This document shows positions 26,700 to 35,513 of a stretch of 64,000 nt of DNA, in pieces (positions within the stretch are counted from its first letter, which is position 1; each line of letters begins with the position of its first letter). Source of the stretch: PALSA-270 sp963770915 (GTDB lineage: Bacteria > Acidobacteriota > Terriglobia > Terriglobales > Acidobacteriaceae); assembly GCA_963770915.1 (NCBI GenBank), contig CAVYRG010000001.1:1922001-1986000 (forward strand), given 5' to 3'. The translations under genes and the position numbers were made by a program. The notes under the pieces were generated by a model. The model made no database searches. It saw only the letters and a program-made list of their open reading frames with translations, and was not told the DNA's origin.

Positions 26700-26969
26700 A
26701 TGCCGACCGATTTGGTGGTGGATCTCTCGCGCCGGACGATCGAAGCGGCGGTGTTGCTGGCCGCGCCCCTGCTCATCCTCGCTACCGTCGTCAGCTTGCT
26801 GATCAATTTGGCGCAAGTGCTGACTTCGCTGCAGGACACTACCTTGGCGACGGTCCCGCGCCTGGCCGCAGTTGCCGTCGCGGCCTATCTGCTGATGCCC
26901 TGGATGGTGCGCCGGCTGGGCATGTTCACGGTGGGATTGCTTTCCGATTTCCGCCCCTATCTGCGGTAG
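26700..26969 (+). CDS. fliQ: Flagellar export gate protein FliQ
   Basis: The 89-residue protein has two membrane helices (AVLLAAPLLILATVVSLLIN; AAVAVAAYLLMPWMVRRLG) and the family segment NLAQVLTSLQDTTLATVPRL. Length and position after fliP are canonical. AGGAGG at 26690-26696 overlaps the fliP stop and serves as ribosome-binding site. Confidence 0.95.
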   Translation: MPTDLVVDLSRRTIEAAVLLAAPLLILATVVSLLINLAQVLTSLQDTTLATVPRLAAVAVAAYLLMPWMVRRLGMFTVGLLSDFRPYLR

Positions 26970-27024
26970 AGGGGATTGAGGGCAAAGGTGCAGTGCAGAG
27001 AAAGCGGGCAGCACAGAGGACGGC

Positions 27025-27795
27025 ATGGGCGTTTTGCATCTGGAAGCGCTGATCGGGGCCCTGATGTTTGTCGGGGTGAGGGTGGGAGGGGTGATGACGT
27101 TCGCGCCCTTTTTCGGCAGCGACGGCATTTCCCCGCAGGTCAAGGCGGGCTTCACCGTGCTGCTGACCGCGCTGCTGTATCCCGTGGCCGGAGTGGTGGG
27201 GGTGACGGGCGATGCCGTGGGTTGGGCGGCGGCGATGGCCGGCGAGGCGGTCATCGGCCTGGCGCTCGGTCTGACGCTGCAGCTGATTTTTGAGGCGGCG
27301 CAGGTGGCGGGGCAGATTGTGGGCATTCAGACGGGATTTTCGCTGGTCACGCTGCTTGATCCGCAGACCCAGGCGGATACGCCGGTGCTCGCCATCTTCC
27401 ATCAGCTGGTGGCGCTGCTGATTTTTCTGCGGCTCGATGTCGACCACTGGCTGTTGCGCGGGCTGGCCGCAAGTTTCACGTATCTGCCGCCGGGCGGAGC
27501 GCTCTCGGGCAGGGTCTTGAGTGTGGTGCTGCTGCACGCGGCGGGGGGCATCTGGCTGGTGGGGCTCGAAATCGCAGCGCCGGTGCTGGTCGCCACTCTG
27601 CTGGTCGACGTGGCGCTGGGTTTTGTGGGAAAGGCGTCGCCGCAAATGCCGGTGATGTTTGTGGGAATTCCCATCAAGACCCTGGTGGGCCTAACGGTTT
27701 TGGTGGGAACGCTCGGGCTCTGGCCGAGCCTGTTCGAAAAGCGCTTTACCGAAGCGCTTTTGCTGGGGCAGCGCTTGCTGCACTTGGCGGGGTAG
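27025..27795 (+). CDS. fliR: Flagellar export gate protein FliR
   Basis: The 256-residue hydrophobic protein contains the FliR signatures MTFAPFFGSDGISPQVKAGF and EAAQVAGQIVGIQTGFSLV. It completes the FliPQR channel. A 55-base spacer separates it from fliQ, and a purine-rich 115-base spacer separates it from flhB. Confidence 0.94.
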   Translation: MGVLHLEALIGALMFVGVRVGGVMTFAPFFGSDGISPQVKAGFTVLLTALLYPVAGVVGVTGDAVGWAAAMAGEAVIGLALGLTLQLIFEAAQVAGQIVGIQTGFSLVTLLDPQTQADTPVLAIFHQLVALLIFLRLDVDHWLLRGLAASFTYLPPGGALSGRVLSVVLLHAAGGIWLVGLEIAAPVLVATLLVDVALGFVGKASPQMPVMFVGIPIKTLVGLTVLVGTLGLWPSLFEKRFTEALLLGQRLLHLAG

Positions 27796-27910
27796 GACGG
27801 TGAAGAACTCGAAGGAAGAAGTCAGAGAGAAAAACGGGAACGAAGAAGGAAAGCGAAGAACAAAAAGGCTTGCAGTAATCAGAGCCCGCGAAATCTAGGC
27901 AAACACTTCC

Positions 27911-28987
27911 GTGCCTGCAGACAACAAAACCGAACGAGCCACGCCGCGGCGGCGCCAAAAGGCGCGCGAGCAAGGGCAAGTGGTGCGCAGCCGCGACTTG
28001 ATTGCCAGCCTGGGCACCTTGGCCGCGGTTCTGGCAATCGGAGCGGAAGCGGCCAGCTTCGCCGGGCAGTGGCGGGGATGGCTGCGGCACGACTTGAATA
28101 CCGCCGCCACCTCGGACTTTGGCAGCGACTCACCTCTTCTGGCTGGAACCAGCCTCGAAGTTCTGCGAACCGCCGGACTGGTTCTCGGGTTGAGTTGGAT
28201 GGCGGCGCTGGTGGGCGCGCTGGCACAGGGTGGATTGGTCGTGGCGCCCGCCGCGCTTCAGCCTAAGCTGTCGCGGCTGAGCCCGGCTTCCCGGCTGGAG
28301 CAGCTGTTTTCCCTGCCCTCGCTGGGGCGGCTTTTGAAATCGCTGTTGCCGGTCGCGGCGGTGGTGGCGCTGACCCTCTCGCTGCTTCGCCGCGACTGGT
28401 ACCTCATTCTGACCCTGCCTCGCCTGGCCATCGACGCGCTTGCCGGCTTTAGCCTGGGACGCATATTTGAGATCTGCTGGAAGTCCGGCCTGGTGCTGCT
28501 GGCCTGGGCGGGCGCCGATTACCTGATCGAAAAGCACAAGCTTGAGACCGACCTGCGCATGAGCAAGCAGGACGTCCGCGACGAATACAAAGAAACCGAA
28601 GGCCATCCTGCGATCAAGGCGCGCATCCGCCGCCTGCAGCGCCAGCTGCGCCGCCGCCGCATGATCGAGGACGTCAAGCGCGCCAGCGTGGTCATCACGA
28701 ATCCTTCCGAATACGCCGTCGCGCTCGAGTACGGCCCGGAGATGGCGGCACCCAAGGTCGTGGCCAAGGGACTCAACCTTTTTGCGCAGCAGATCAAAGA
28801 AGTCGCGCGCTGGCAGGGCATTCCGCTGGTCGAAAACCCGCCCTTGGCCCACGCGTTATACCGCGCGGTCGAAGTTGGGCAATCGATTCCACCCAAACTC
28901 TATGCCGTGGTGGCGGGAATTCTGGCTGCCATCTATCGCGCCGAGCAGCAGGCGCGCAGCCGCGCCGCGGCTGCAGGAGGACGCTAG
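27911..28987 (+). CDS. flhB: Flagellar export switch protein FlhB with NPSE instead of NPTH
   Basis: GTG start at 27911 gives 358 residues, beginning KTERATPRRRQKAREQGQVV, as in FlhB. Four membrane helices occupy about 30-205. The cytoplasmic domain follows (SKQDVRDEYKETEGHPAIKA, then YAVALEYGPEMAAPKVVAKG). The self-cleavage motif, normally NPTH, is NPSE at 264-267; the Asn-Pro pair needed for cleavage is kept but Thr and His are changed. FlhB switches export from hook to filament substrates in response to FliK. Confidence 0.94.
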   Translation: MPADNKTERATPRRRQKAREQGQVVRSRDLIASLGTLAAVLAIGAEAASFAGQWRGWLRHDLNTAATSDFGSDSPLLAGTSLEVLRTAGLVLGLSWMAALVGALAQGGLVVAPAALQPKLSRLSPASRLEQLFSLPSLGRLLKSLLPVAAVVALTLSLLRRDWYLILTLPRLAIDALAGFSLGRIFEICWKSGLVLLAWAGADYLIEKHKLETDLRMSKQDVRDEYKETEGHPAIKARIRRLQRQLRRRRMIEDVKRASVVITNPSEYAVALEYGPEMAAPKVVAKGLNLFAQQIKEVARWQGIPLVENPPLAHALYRAVEVGQSIPPKLYAVVAGILAAIYRAEQQARSRAAAAGGR

Positions 28988-28990
28988 ACC

Positions 28991-31072
28991 ATGGCGGAAA
29001 ACGTTACCGCGCTGCCCGCGCCCCGCGCCGCCGCGGAGTGGATCCTGCCCATCGCGGCCGTCGGCCTGGTGTTCGTCATGCTGGTGCCGATGCCGGCCTT
29101 TCTGCTCGACCTGCTGCTGGCGGCCAGCATCACAGCTTCGGTGCTGGTGCTGCTTTCGGCCTTGCACATTCTTCGGCCGGCGCAGTTCTCGGTTTTTCCC
29201 AGCCTGCTGCTCTTGCTGACTTTGTTCCGCCTCTCCCTCAACCTGGCCTCCAGCCGCCGCATTCTGCTGCATGGCAATGAAGGCTCGGCGGCGGCTGGGA
29301 AAGTGATTGAAGCCTTCGGCCAGTTCGTGGTGGGCGGCAACTACATCGTGGGCTTCGTGCTGTTCGTCGCCCTCATCGCCATCCAGTACATCGTGGTAAG
29401 CCACGGCGCAGTGCGCACCGCCGAGGTGACCGCCCGCTTCACCCTCGATGCCATGCCCGGCAAGCAGATGGCCATCGACGCCGACTTGAATGCCGGCTTG
29501 ATCGACGAGTCCCAGGCGCGTTCCCGGCGCGAGCAGATCGCCCGCGAAGCCGAGTTCTACGGCGCCATGGACGGCGCGGCGCGCTTCAACCAGCGCGACG
29601 CGCTGGCCACCATCCTCATCACTGCAGTCAACATCATCGCCGGGTTTCTAGTCGGAGTGTTCCAGCTCAACATCCCCTTTCGCGAGGCGCTGCAGACCTA
29701 CACCGTGCTGACGGTCGGCGACGGCCTGGTCACCATGATTCCCTCGCTGTTGGTTTCGATGGCGGGCGGCATGGTCCTGACCCGCGCTTCTTCTGACAGC
29801 GGCCTCTCCGCCGATCTCGGCAAGCAATTATTCTCCGCCCGGCGTCCGCTGTTGCTGGCTGCGGTCGTGATGCTGGCCCTGGCCGCGATTCCCGGGCTGC
29901 CGAAATTCTCCTTCCTGCTCATGGGCGGACTGATGGCTCTGCTGGCCTGGCGCACTCCCGCGGGCAAGGGCGCGGCCGGCGCGGGCAAGGAAACCGAAGC
30001 AGGCAAGGGCAAAGAAAAAGACAAAGACAAAGAAAAGAAGCCGGAATCGTTCGATGACCTGCTCAAGCTGGACGAACTGAGCCTCGAAGTCGGCTTTGCT
30101 CTCGTGCCCCTGGTCGATCAGCAGCAAGGCGGGCAACTGTTGGCGCGGGTGAAAGCTTTGCGCGGCAATCTGGCGCAGCAACTGGGATTCATCGTTCCTC
30201 CCGTTCACATCACCGACAATCCCCGCCTCAAGCCGCGCGAGTATGTAGTCTCGCTGCGCGGAGTGGAGATTGCCCGCTGGGAAATGCGCGAGGACAACCT
30301 GCTCGCCATCAGCTCCGATGTCACGCCTCCGCCGCTCGCGGGCACGCCTACGCGCGAGCCCGCCTTTGGCGTCTCCGCTCTGTGGATCGCACCCGCGCTG
30401 CAAAATCAGGCCCTCGCCGCCGGCTATGCGGTCGTCGATCAGACTTCGGTTCTGGCCACCCATCTGGCGGAAGTGATCAAGCAGCACGCCGCCGAATTGC
30501 TCACCCGGCAGGAGGCCAAGCGCCTGCTCGACCGGCTGGCGGAAAGCCATCCCAAGCTGGTCGAAGAGCTGGTGCCCAAGGTGCTGAGCCTGGGAGAGGT
30601 ACAGAAAGTTCTGCAGCAGTTGCTGCGCGAGCAGGTTTCGATCCGCGACTTGGCGAGCATTCTCGAAACTCTTCTTGATACGGCTGCCCTGAACAAGAAC
30701 GCCGTGTTGCTGGTCGAGGCGGTGCGCCAGGCTCTCGGCCGGGCTTTGGTGCGGCCTTTACTGGCCGACGACGGCGGCCTGCGCGTGGTCACGCTGGACA
30801 GCGGCATCGAGGAAGAACTGGGACGCGCCTTCAGCCCGCAAGCGGCTTCGCCCGCGGTGCTGCAGCCATCGCTGGTACGCCGTCTGCTTGACGGCATGCG
30901 CCGGCTGGCGGGAGAGCAGGCCTCGGTCACCAGTCCTGTGCTTTTGTGTTCGACGCCGGCTCGCTTTCACCTGAAGCGTCTGCTCGAACCTTTCCTGCCC
31001 AAACTGGTGGTGCTGTCGCCGGGAGAGATTCCGCCCACCATCGCGGTGCAGTCGGTGGGAGTGCTGCGATGA
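28991..31072 (+). CDS. flhA: Flagellar export gate protein FlhA
   Basis: The 693-residue protein has eight expected membrane helices in the first 330 residues and the family motif FTLDAMPGKQMAIDADLNAG together with FRLSLNLASSR. A Lys/Glu-rich linker (about 335-355) leads to the cytoplasmic ring domain that binds chaperone-substrate complexes (for example VPPVHITDNPRLKPREYVV). It starts three bases after the flhB stop. The expected next genes flhF and flhG are not present; fliA follows directly. Confidence 0.96.
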   Translation: MAENVTALPAPRAAAEWILPIAAVGLVFVMLVPMPAFLLDLLLAASITASVLVLLSALHILRPAQFSVFPSLLLLLTLFRLSLNLASSRRILLHGNEGSAAAGKVIEAFGQFVVGGNYIVGFVLFVALIAIQYIVVSHGAVRTAEVTARFTLDAMPGKQMAIDADLNAGLIDESQARSRREQIAREAEFYGAMDGAARFNQRDALATILITAVNIIAGFLVGVFQLNIPFREALQTYTVLTVGDGLVTMIPSLLVSMAGGMVLTRASSDSGLSADLGKQLFSARRPLLLAAVVMLALAAIPGLPKFSFLLMGGLMALLAWRTPAGKGAAGAGKETEAGKGKEKDKDKEKKPESFDDLLKLDELSLEVGFALVPLVDQQQGGQLLARVKALRGNLAQQLGFIVPPVHITDNPRLKPREYVVSLRGVEIARWEMREDNLLAISSDVTPPPLAGTPTREPAFGVSALWIAPALQNQALAAGYAVVDQTSVLATHLAEVIKQHAAELLTRQEAKRLLDRLAESHPKLVEELVPKVLSLGEVQKVLQQLLREQVSIRDLASILETLLDTAALNKNAVLLVEAVRQALGRALVRPLLADDGGLRVVTLDSGIEEELGRAFSPQAASPAVLQPSLVRRLLDGMRRLAGEQASVTSPVLLCSTPARFHLKRLLEPFLPKLVVLSPGEIPPTIAVQSVGVLR

Positions 31073-31103
31073 GCCGCCAGGGAGGGCGAGATTGAGGGAA
31101 CCC

Positions 31104-31895
31104 ATGTCAGAAGCCAGCAAGCAAGCCTACAGCGCGTGGCAGAGCGACGAAGAACGCGAGCGCCTGCTGATGGAGCAGCTGCCGCAAGTGCGCTACATCG
31201 CCCGCCGCATTCACGAGCGCCTGCCCCGCCACGTGCCGCTCGAAGACCTGGTGCATGCCGGCGTGGTGGGCCTGATCGACGCGCTGCACAAATTCGACCG
31301 CGGCAAGCAGGTGCAGTTCGGCTCCTATGCCAAGTTCCGCATTCGCGGCGCCATCCTCGACAGCCTGCGCGATATGGACTGGAGTCCGCGCGATTTGCGG
31401 CGCAAGGCGCGGCGCCTGGAAGAAGCGCATAGCAAGCTCCGCTCCGAACTCGGGCGCAATCCCTCCGAGCCAGAACTGGCGGCCGAACTGAGCATGGATT
31501 TGCGCGGCCTGCAATTACTGCTCGGCGAAATCCACGGCCTCGAAGTGGGCAGCCTGCGGGTGGCTTCTTCCCGCGACGGCAAAGAAGAAGATCTCTGCGA
31601 GTACCTGCCCGACGATCCCAAAGAGACGCCGCTTCTGCTCTGCCTCCATTCCGAAATGAAGGACTTGCTGGCCCGCGCCATCGCCGATCTGCCGGAAAAA
31701 GAACAGCAGGTGCTGGCGCTTTACTACTACGAGGAGCTGACCATGAAAGAAGTCGGCGCTGTGCTCGGGGTGGGCGAATCCCGCGTTTCCCAGATTCATT
31801 CCATGGCGCTGGTCCGCCTGCGGGCGCGGCTGAGCGAATTGACGAGCGGGCGCGCGCCAGGGAACCTGGCGGCGGGCGCGGCCGGCGGAGCGTGA
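31104..31895 (+). CDS. fliA: Flagellar sigma factor FliA (sigma-28)
   Basis: ATG at 31104 (MSEASKQAYSAW) is preferred to an upstream TTG at 31092. The product of 263 residues has sigma regions 2 (LVHAGVVGLIDALHKFDRGK and QFGSYAKFRIRGAILDSLRD), 3 (DLRRKARRLEEAHSKL) and 4 (LPEKEQQVLALYYYEELTMK, then VLGVGESRVSQIHSMAL). It should recognise TAAAG-N15-GCCGATAA-type promoters, and strong examples are present before cheX, flgM and fliC. Its anti-sigma factor FlgM is encoded at 40260. Confidence 0.96.
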   Translation: MSEASKQAYSAWQSDEERERLLMEQLPQVRYIARRIHERLPRHVPLEDLVHAGVVGLIDALHKFDRGKQVQFGSYAKFRIRGAILDSLRDMDWSPRDLRRKARRLEEAHSKLRSELGRNPSEPELAAELSMDLRGLQLLLGEIHGLEVGSLRVASSRDGKEEDLCEYLPDDPKETPLLLCLHSEMKDLLARAIADLPEKEQQVLALYYYEELTMKEVGAVLGVGESRVSQIHSMALVRLRARLSELTSGRAPGNLAAGAAGGA

Positions 31896-31904
31896 AGGTA
31901 AGCG

Positions 31905-32891
31905 ATGGAGAAAGTCCTCGATCAGGAGCAGATTGATGCCATGGTACGCGCCGCCCGCGGGGGCGGACGCGCCTCCGAGCCCAAGACCAAAGCCCAGGTC
32001 GTGACGGCCTGGGATGTGCACCAGGCCGGCCAGATCGGGCGCGAGCAGATGCGCTCCATCAGCACGTTGCATGAAAACTTCGCTCGCAACCTGACCCATT
32101 CTCTCGGCGCGTATCTGCGCATTGTCTTTGCGGCGTCGTTGGTTTCCGCCGAGCACCTCACCTACAGCGAGTTCCTGCAGCGCATTCCCGAAGTCGCCTA
32201 TCTCGCCTCCATCAAGCTGGCGCCGCTCGAGGCCATGGCGCTTCTGCAGATGGATCTTTCCGTAGCTTTTTCGCTCATCGACGTGCTGCTGGGAGGCGAG
32301 GGCGCGAGCGCCGTCCCTGGCCGCGAAATCACCGAGATCGAAGAGCAGATCCTGGAGACGGTGATGCGGATTCTCTGCCGCGAACTGGAAACGGCCTGGA
32401 GCGCGCTCTCCTTGGAGTTTCAGTTCGAGTACCGGCAGCGCCCGGATCAGGTTCGCCACCTTATGACCGCGGAGGAAAAGACGCTTTCGATCAGCTTCGA
32501 GCTCACGCTGGCGGATACGCGAGGCATGCTGAATATCGTGATTCCTGCCGTCGTTTCCAACACCCTGTTGCGCAAGATTTCAGCCGGGTGGAGCGCCAGT
32601 AAACGTCACCTGCCGAGCGAAATAGGCCGCCGGCTGCGGGCGCGGCTGCTCGAGTGTCCCTTCCGCGCCGAACTCAACGTCGCCTCCGAAGGCATCCCGT
32701 TACGCACGCTCGTAGGGCTCCATCCGGGCGATCTGACGGACCTGCGTTGCCGCGCCGGACAGCCCGGCATCCTCCTCGTCGGAGGCCGCGAAATATTCAC
32801 CGCCGCCATCGCGCGCCGCGGCCCACTGCGCGTGGCGCAACTGCTGGAGATGGCGACCCCGCCGGAGCCGGAAAGGAAGCAAGCGCAATGA
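31905..32891 (+). CDS. fliM: Flagellar motor switch protein FliM
   Basis: The 328-residue protein begins with the CheY-P-binding type segment LDQEQIDAMV. The middle CheC-like domain includes LTHSLGAYLRIVFAASLVSA and FSLIDVLLGGEGASAVPGRE, and a SpoA domain ends the protein (FRAELNVASEGIPLRTLVGL). The conserved N-terminal segment argues that the motor is under chemotactic control even though cheA is not in the window. Stop overlaps the next fliN gene (ATGA). Confidence 0.95.
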   Translation: MEKVLDQEQIDAMVRAARGGGRASEPKTKAQVVTAWDVHQAGQIGREQMRSISTLHENFARNLTHSLGAYLRIVFAASLVSAEHLTYSEFLQRIPEVAYLASIKLAPLEAMALLQMDLSVAFSLIDVLLGGEGASAVPGREITEIEEQILETVMRILCRELETAWSALSLEFQFEYRQRPDQVRHLMTAEEKTLSISFELTLADTRGMLNIVIPAVVSNTLLRKISAGWSASKRHLPSEIGRRLRARLLECPFRAELNVASEGIPLRTLVGLHPGDLTDLRCRAGQPGILLVGGREIFTAAIARRGPLRVAQLLEMATPPEPERKQAQ

Positions 32892-33745
32892 CCACTTCCC
32901 CGGTGCCGGCCGCCGCTGATCCTGAAGCCGAAGAATGGATGCACGGCTGGGCGCAAAGCCTGACCCAGGTGCTCACCCAGATCGCCGGTGCATCCTTCAC
33001 CGTCGAATCCACTACGGTCGCGCCACCCGACGGGCTTCCCCCGGCAGAGAGCGACCTACAGGCGGTGATCGCTGCTGCCGGCTCTCTGCGCGGAGAGATG
33101 AGCCTGCGGCTTTCCCGCAGCGCGGTTCTCGGTCTGGCACAGCTTTTCCTGGGCGAAACGCAAGATGCCGCCGCCGAGCTCAAACCAGAGCATCGTGAAG
33201 CCGTAGAAGAATTGCTGCGCCAGGTTGCGGGCCATGCCGCCACCGCCTTGAAGCCGCGCTGGGGCGAAGTACAGCTGCGGCTGGAGTTTGGCTCCGCTCC
33301 CTCATGGCCTGCCGCGGTTTCCGGCTGGATCGGCTCCGTCGCCGGCGCGCCGTTCATCCTGTGGTTGGAATGGCAGATGAGCGCAGCCATTGTGGCGGCC
33401 TTGCGCGCGGTGAAAGAAGCTGTGAGCGCGACCCCGGTTGCGGCCCCGCCTCCCGAAACGCCCGGCCCAGGAACCGGCGATAGCGCTGCGCCGTCGGACA
33501 AGAAACTGGATCTGGTGATGGACGTCAAGCTGGGCGTGAGCATGCGGTTTGGAGGTCGCAGCCTGCTGCTGCGCGAGATTCTCGAGCTGGGCCCCGGATC
33601 GGTGGTGGAACTGGACCGGCAGATTCAGGAGCCAGTCGATCTGCTTTTGGATGGAAGATTGATCGCCCGCGGAGAAGTGGTTGTCGTGGATGGAAACTAT
33701 GGCCTGCGCGTAGTTGAGGTCATCTCCCGCCCTGCGCCCAACTAG
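32888..33745 (+). CDS. fliN: FliN/FliY-type switch protein with CheC/CheX-like N-domain
   Basis: ATG at 32888 overlaps the fliM stop and gives 285 residues. A C-terminal SpoA domain (KLDLVMDVKLGVSMRFGGRS, then GSVVELDRQIQEPVDLLLDG) is clear FliN. The preceding 190 residues look like a CheC/CheX/FliY fold (EHREAVEELLRQVAGHAATA), but the E-x2-N catalytic pair of such phosphatases is missing. It may therefore be structural or bind CheY-P without dephosphorylating it. It is the second FliN-type protein of the window. Confidence 0.85.
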   Translation: MTTSPVPAAADPEAEEWMHGWAQSLTQVLTQIAGASFTVESTTVAPPDGLPPAESDLQAVIAAAGSLRGEMSLRLSRSAVLGLAQLFLGETQDAAAELKPEHREAVEELLRQVAGHAATALKPRWGEVQLRLEFGSAPSWPAAVSGWIGSVAGAPFILWLEWQMSAAIVAALRAVKEAVSATPVAAPPPETPGPGTGDSAAPSDKKLDLVMDVKLGVSMRFGGRSLLLREILELGPGSVVELDRQIQEPVDLLLDGRLIARGEVVVVDGNYGLRVVEVISRPAPN

Positions 33746-33765
33746 CATCTGGGAGACCCTGCGAG

Positions 33766-34731
33766 ATGGATAGTCATACTGTCGAGTCGGTCCGGAGTTG
33801 GCGAGCGTGGGCCGAAAAGGCGAAGCTTCGTTGGGGCGGGAGTCTGGCCCGCTGCCATGGGACGGAATGCCGCTCCGCGCGGCTCTGGCAGAAGATCTGG
33901 CGCCGGCCCAGCGGAGCGCGTTTTCATGGTGCCTGGTACTGCGCGCCGCAATGCCTCGAAGATGCCCTTCGCCAATCCTTTGCGAAGGCCCTGGCTCCGG
34001 TTCCTCAGAAGCCCGAGGTCTCGCACCGCATTCCGCTCGGACTGTTGCTGCTCTCCCGCGGATACCTGACCGAGGTGCAACTGCTTTCTGCGCTCGCCAC
34101 GCAGAGCCGCCGGGGGTTTGGACGCCTCGGATACTGGCTGGAAGAACTGGGATTCGTGACCGAGCCGCAGATCACGGCGGCCTTGGGGCTGCAGTGGGCT
34201 TGTCCCGTACTTCCCCCGTTTGCCGTCAAAGACGCCGCCGGCGCCGAAATGATCCCTTTTCGCCTGCTGGAGAAATTCCGCATGTTGCCGGTGCGTTTTG
34301 TGCCCGCCACCGGCGTGTTGCTGGTGGCTTTCTCCCAGGGAGTGGACTACTCGGCCTTGTACGCGATTGAGCGCGTGCTTGCTTGCCGCACCGAACCCTG
34401 TCTCCTCCGTCAGAGCGCGATGGATTGGGCCCTGGAACGCATTGCGGAGACTGGACACCCGCAGGAGAGATACATCGAGAGCGCACAAGGCGCAGGCGAA
34501 ATGGCCCACACCACTTGCGAGTACGTGCTCAACCTGCGTGCCGGCGAAGTGCGCATCGCGGCTTGCGGGAAGTATGTTTGGGTGCGCCTGGAGTCCGCGC
34601 CGGGACCCACTCATCTGCTTTTCCCTCGCCTTAATCCCGCGCTCGAAGAGTTCGCCGCCCCGGCTTCCCTTTCCCGCCGGCGGCACTTCCCGAAACCAAC
34701 AACCAGCCAGATCGCCGGCCCACCCTCATGA
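33766..34731 (+). CDS. Stand-alone MshEN/GspE-N-like protein, candidate c-di-GMP receptor
   Basis: No established flagellar protein is recognised. The 321 residues start with a Cys-rich part (C30-x4-C35 and C59-x3-C63, possible zinc site). Two tandem 24-residue motifs follow at 90-113 (PLGLLLLSRGYLT, EVQLLSALATQ) and 120-143 (RLGYWLEELGFVT, EPQITAALGLQ), separated by six residues. This is the pattern [RLGxxLxxxGxxxxxQxxxALxxQ] of the MshEN domain, known to bind c-di-GMP in MshE-type ATPases; here no ATPase domain follows. The first motif has Pro instead of Arg at its start. The rest (150-321) is unassigned. It begins 21 bases after the FliN/FliY stop and precedes cheX, so a role at the flagellar motor is inferred. 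Confidence 0.65.
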   Translation: MDSHTVESVRSWRAWAEKAKLRWGGSLARCHGTECRSARLWQKIWRRPSGARFHGAWYCAPQCLEDALRQSFAKALAPVPQKPEVSHRIPLGLLLLSRGYLTEVQLLSALATQSRRGFGRLGYWLEELGFVTEPQITAALGLQWACPVLPPFAVKDAAGAEMIPFRLLEKFRMLPVRFVPATGVLLVAFSQGVDYSALYAIERVLACRTEPCLLRQSAMDWALERIAETGHPQERYIESAQGAGEMAHTTCEYVLNLRAGEVRIAACGKYVWVRLESAPGPTHLLFPRLNPALEEFAAPASLSRRRHFPKPTTSQIAGPPS

Positions 34732-34773
34732 ATTGCCGCGACCCCAACGCCAGCCTCTCACCACCCCAGCCTG

Positions 34774-34800
34774 TAAAGTTCAAGCCCAATGCGCCGATAA
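34774..34800 (+). promoter_or_regulatory. FliA (sigma-28) promoter before cheX
   Basis: TAAAGTTC (34774-34781), 11 bases, GCCGATAA (34793-34800) matches the sigma-28 consensus TAAAGTTT-N11-GCCGATAA at all but one base. It lies 56 bases before the cheX ATG. Confidence 0.9.
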
Positions 34801-34855
34801 GAGGCTTCAGCATGTGACTCTGCGGGGAACGCACGCCTGCCGAGAAACAACAGAT

Positions 34856-35347
34856 ATGCCCTCTGCCAAGGAAGCACTTGCGCGAGACGCAGCTCCCGAG
34901 AGCTGGTTGCCACTACTGGCGCTGGCCTGCCGGGAAGTCTTCGAAATCATGCTGGCCTCCAAACTGACTCCGGGCGACAGCGTGGCTCCCGTCCCAACGG
35001 AGATCACAGCCATGGTCGGGCTGGCGGGACGGTTGTGCGGCGTGCTGAGTGTGCGCTGCAACGCCCGAGCGGCGGCTCTGATGGCTTCAAAGATGCTTGG
35101 CACCGACGTTGGGCAAGCGGAAGAACACATGTGGGACGCCTACGGCGAAATCGCTAACATGATCGCCGGCAATTTCAAGAACAAGCTCACCGGGATCGGG
35201 GAAAAGTGCATGTTATCGGTGCCCACCGTGATCACCGGCGCCGACTATGCCTTTCATGCTCCCTTGGACGCGGCCCCGCTCTCGATAAACTTTCAGTTCG
35301 AAGGCGAACCGGTCAGCGTAATTATCGAAGTGCAAAGCGAGGGATAA
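34856..35347 (+). CDS. cheX: CheX-type CheY-P phosphatase
   Basis: ATG at 34856 follows a near-perfect FliA promoter. The 163 residues contain the CheX signature E98-x2-N101 in YGEIANMIAGNFKNKL, which provides the catalytic Glu and Asn for removing phosphate from CheY. The upstream extension of the frame overlaps the MshEN-like gene and is rejected. It is the only active-looking chemotaxis phosphatase in the window. Being in the FliA regulon, it would be made late, when motors are complete. Confidence 0.9.
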   Translation: MPSAKEALARDAAPESWLPLLALACREVFEIMLASKLTPGDSVAPVPTEITAMVGLAGRLCGVLSVRCNARAAALMASKMLGTDVGQAEEHMWDAYGEIANMIAGNFKNKLTGIGEKCMLSVPTVITGADYAFHAPLDAAPLSINFQFEGEPVSVIIEVQSEG

Positions 35348-35513
35348 GAAAGTCCCCGGCCGGTTGCACTTGTTCCACAAGGCGGAATGGTTTGCCGGGC
35401 GGAACTGCGTCCAACCTCGGCAATTCTTTCCTGTGTCCGTGAGCAAATCCGTTCAGCGATTCCCAACTAGCCTGAAAACACAAACTTGCGCCACCCGGCC
35501 TCGCTCGCGAAAT

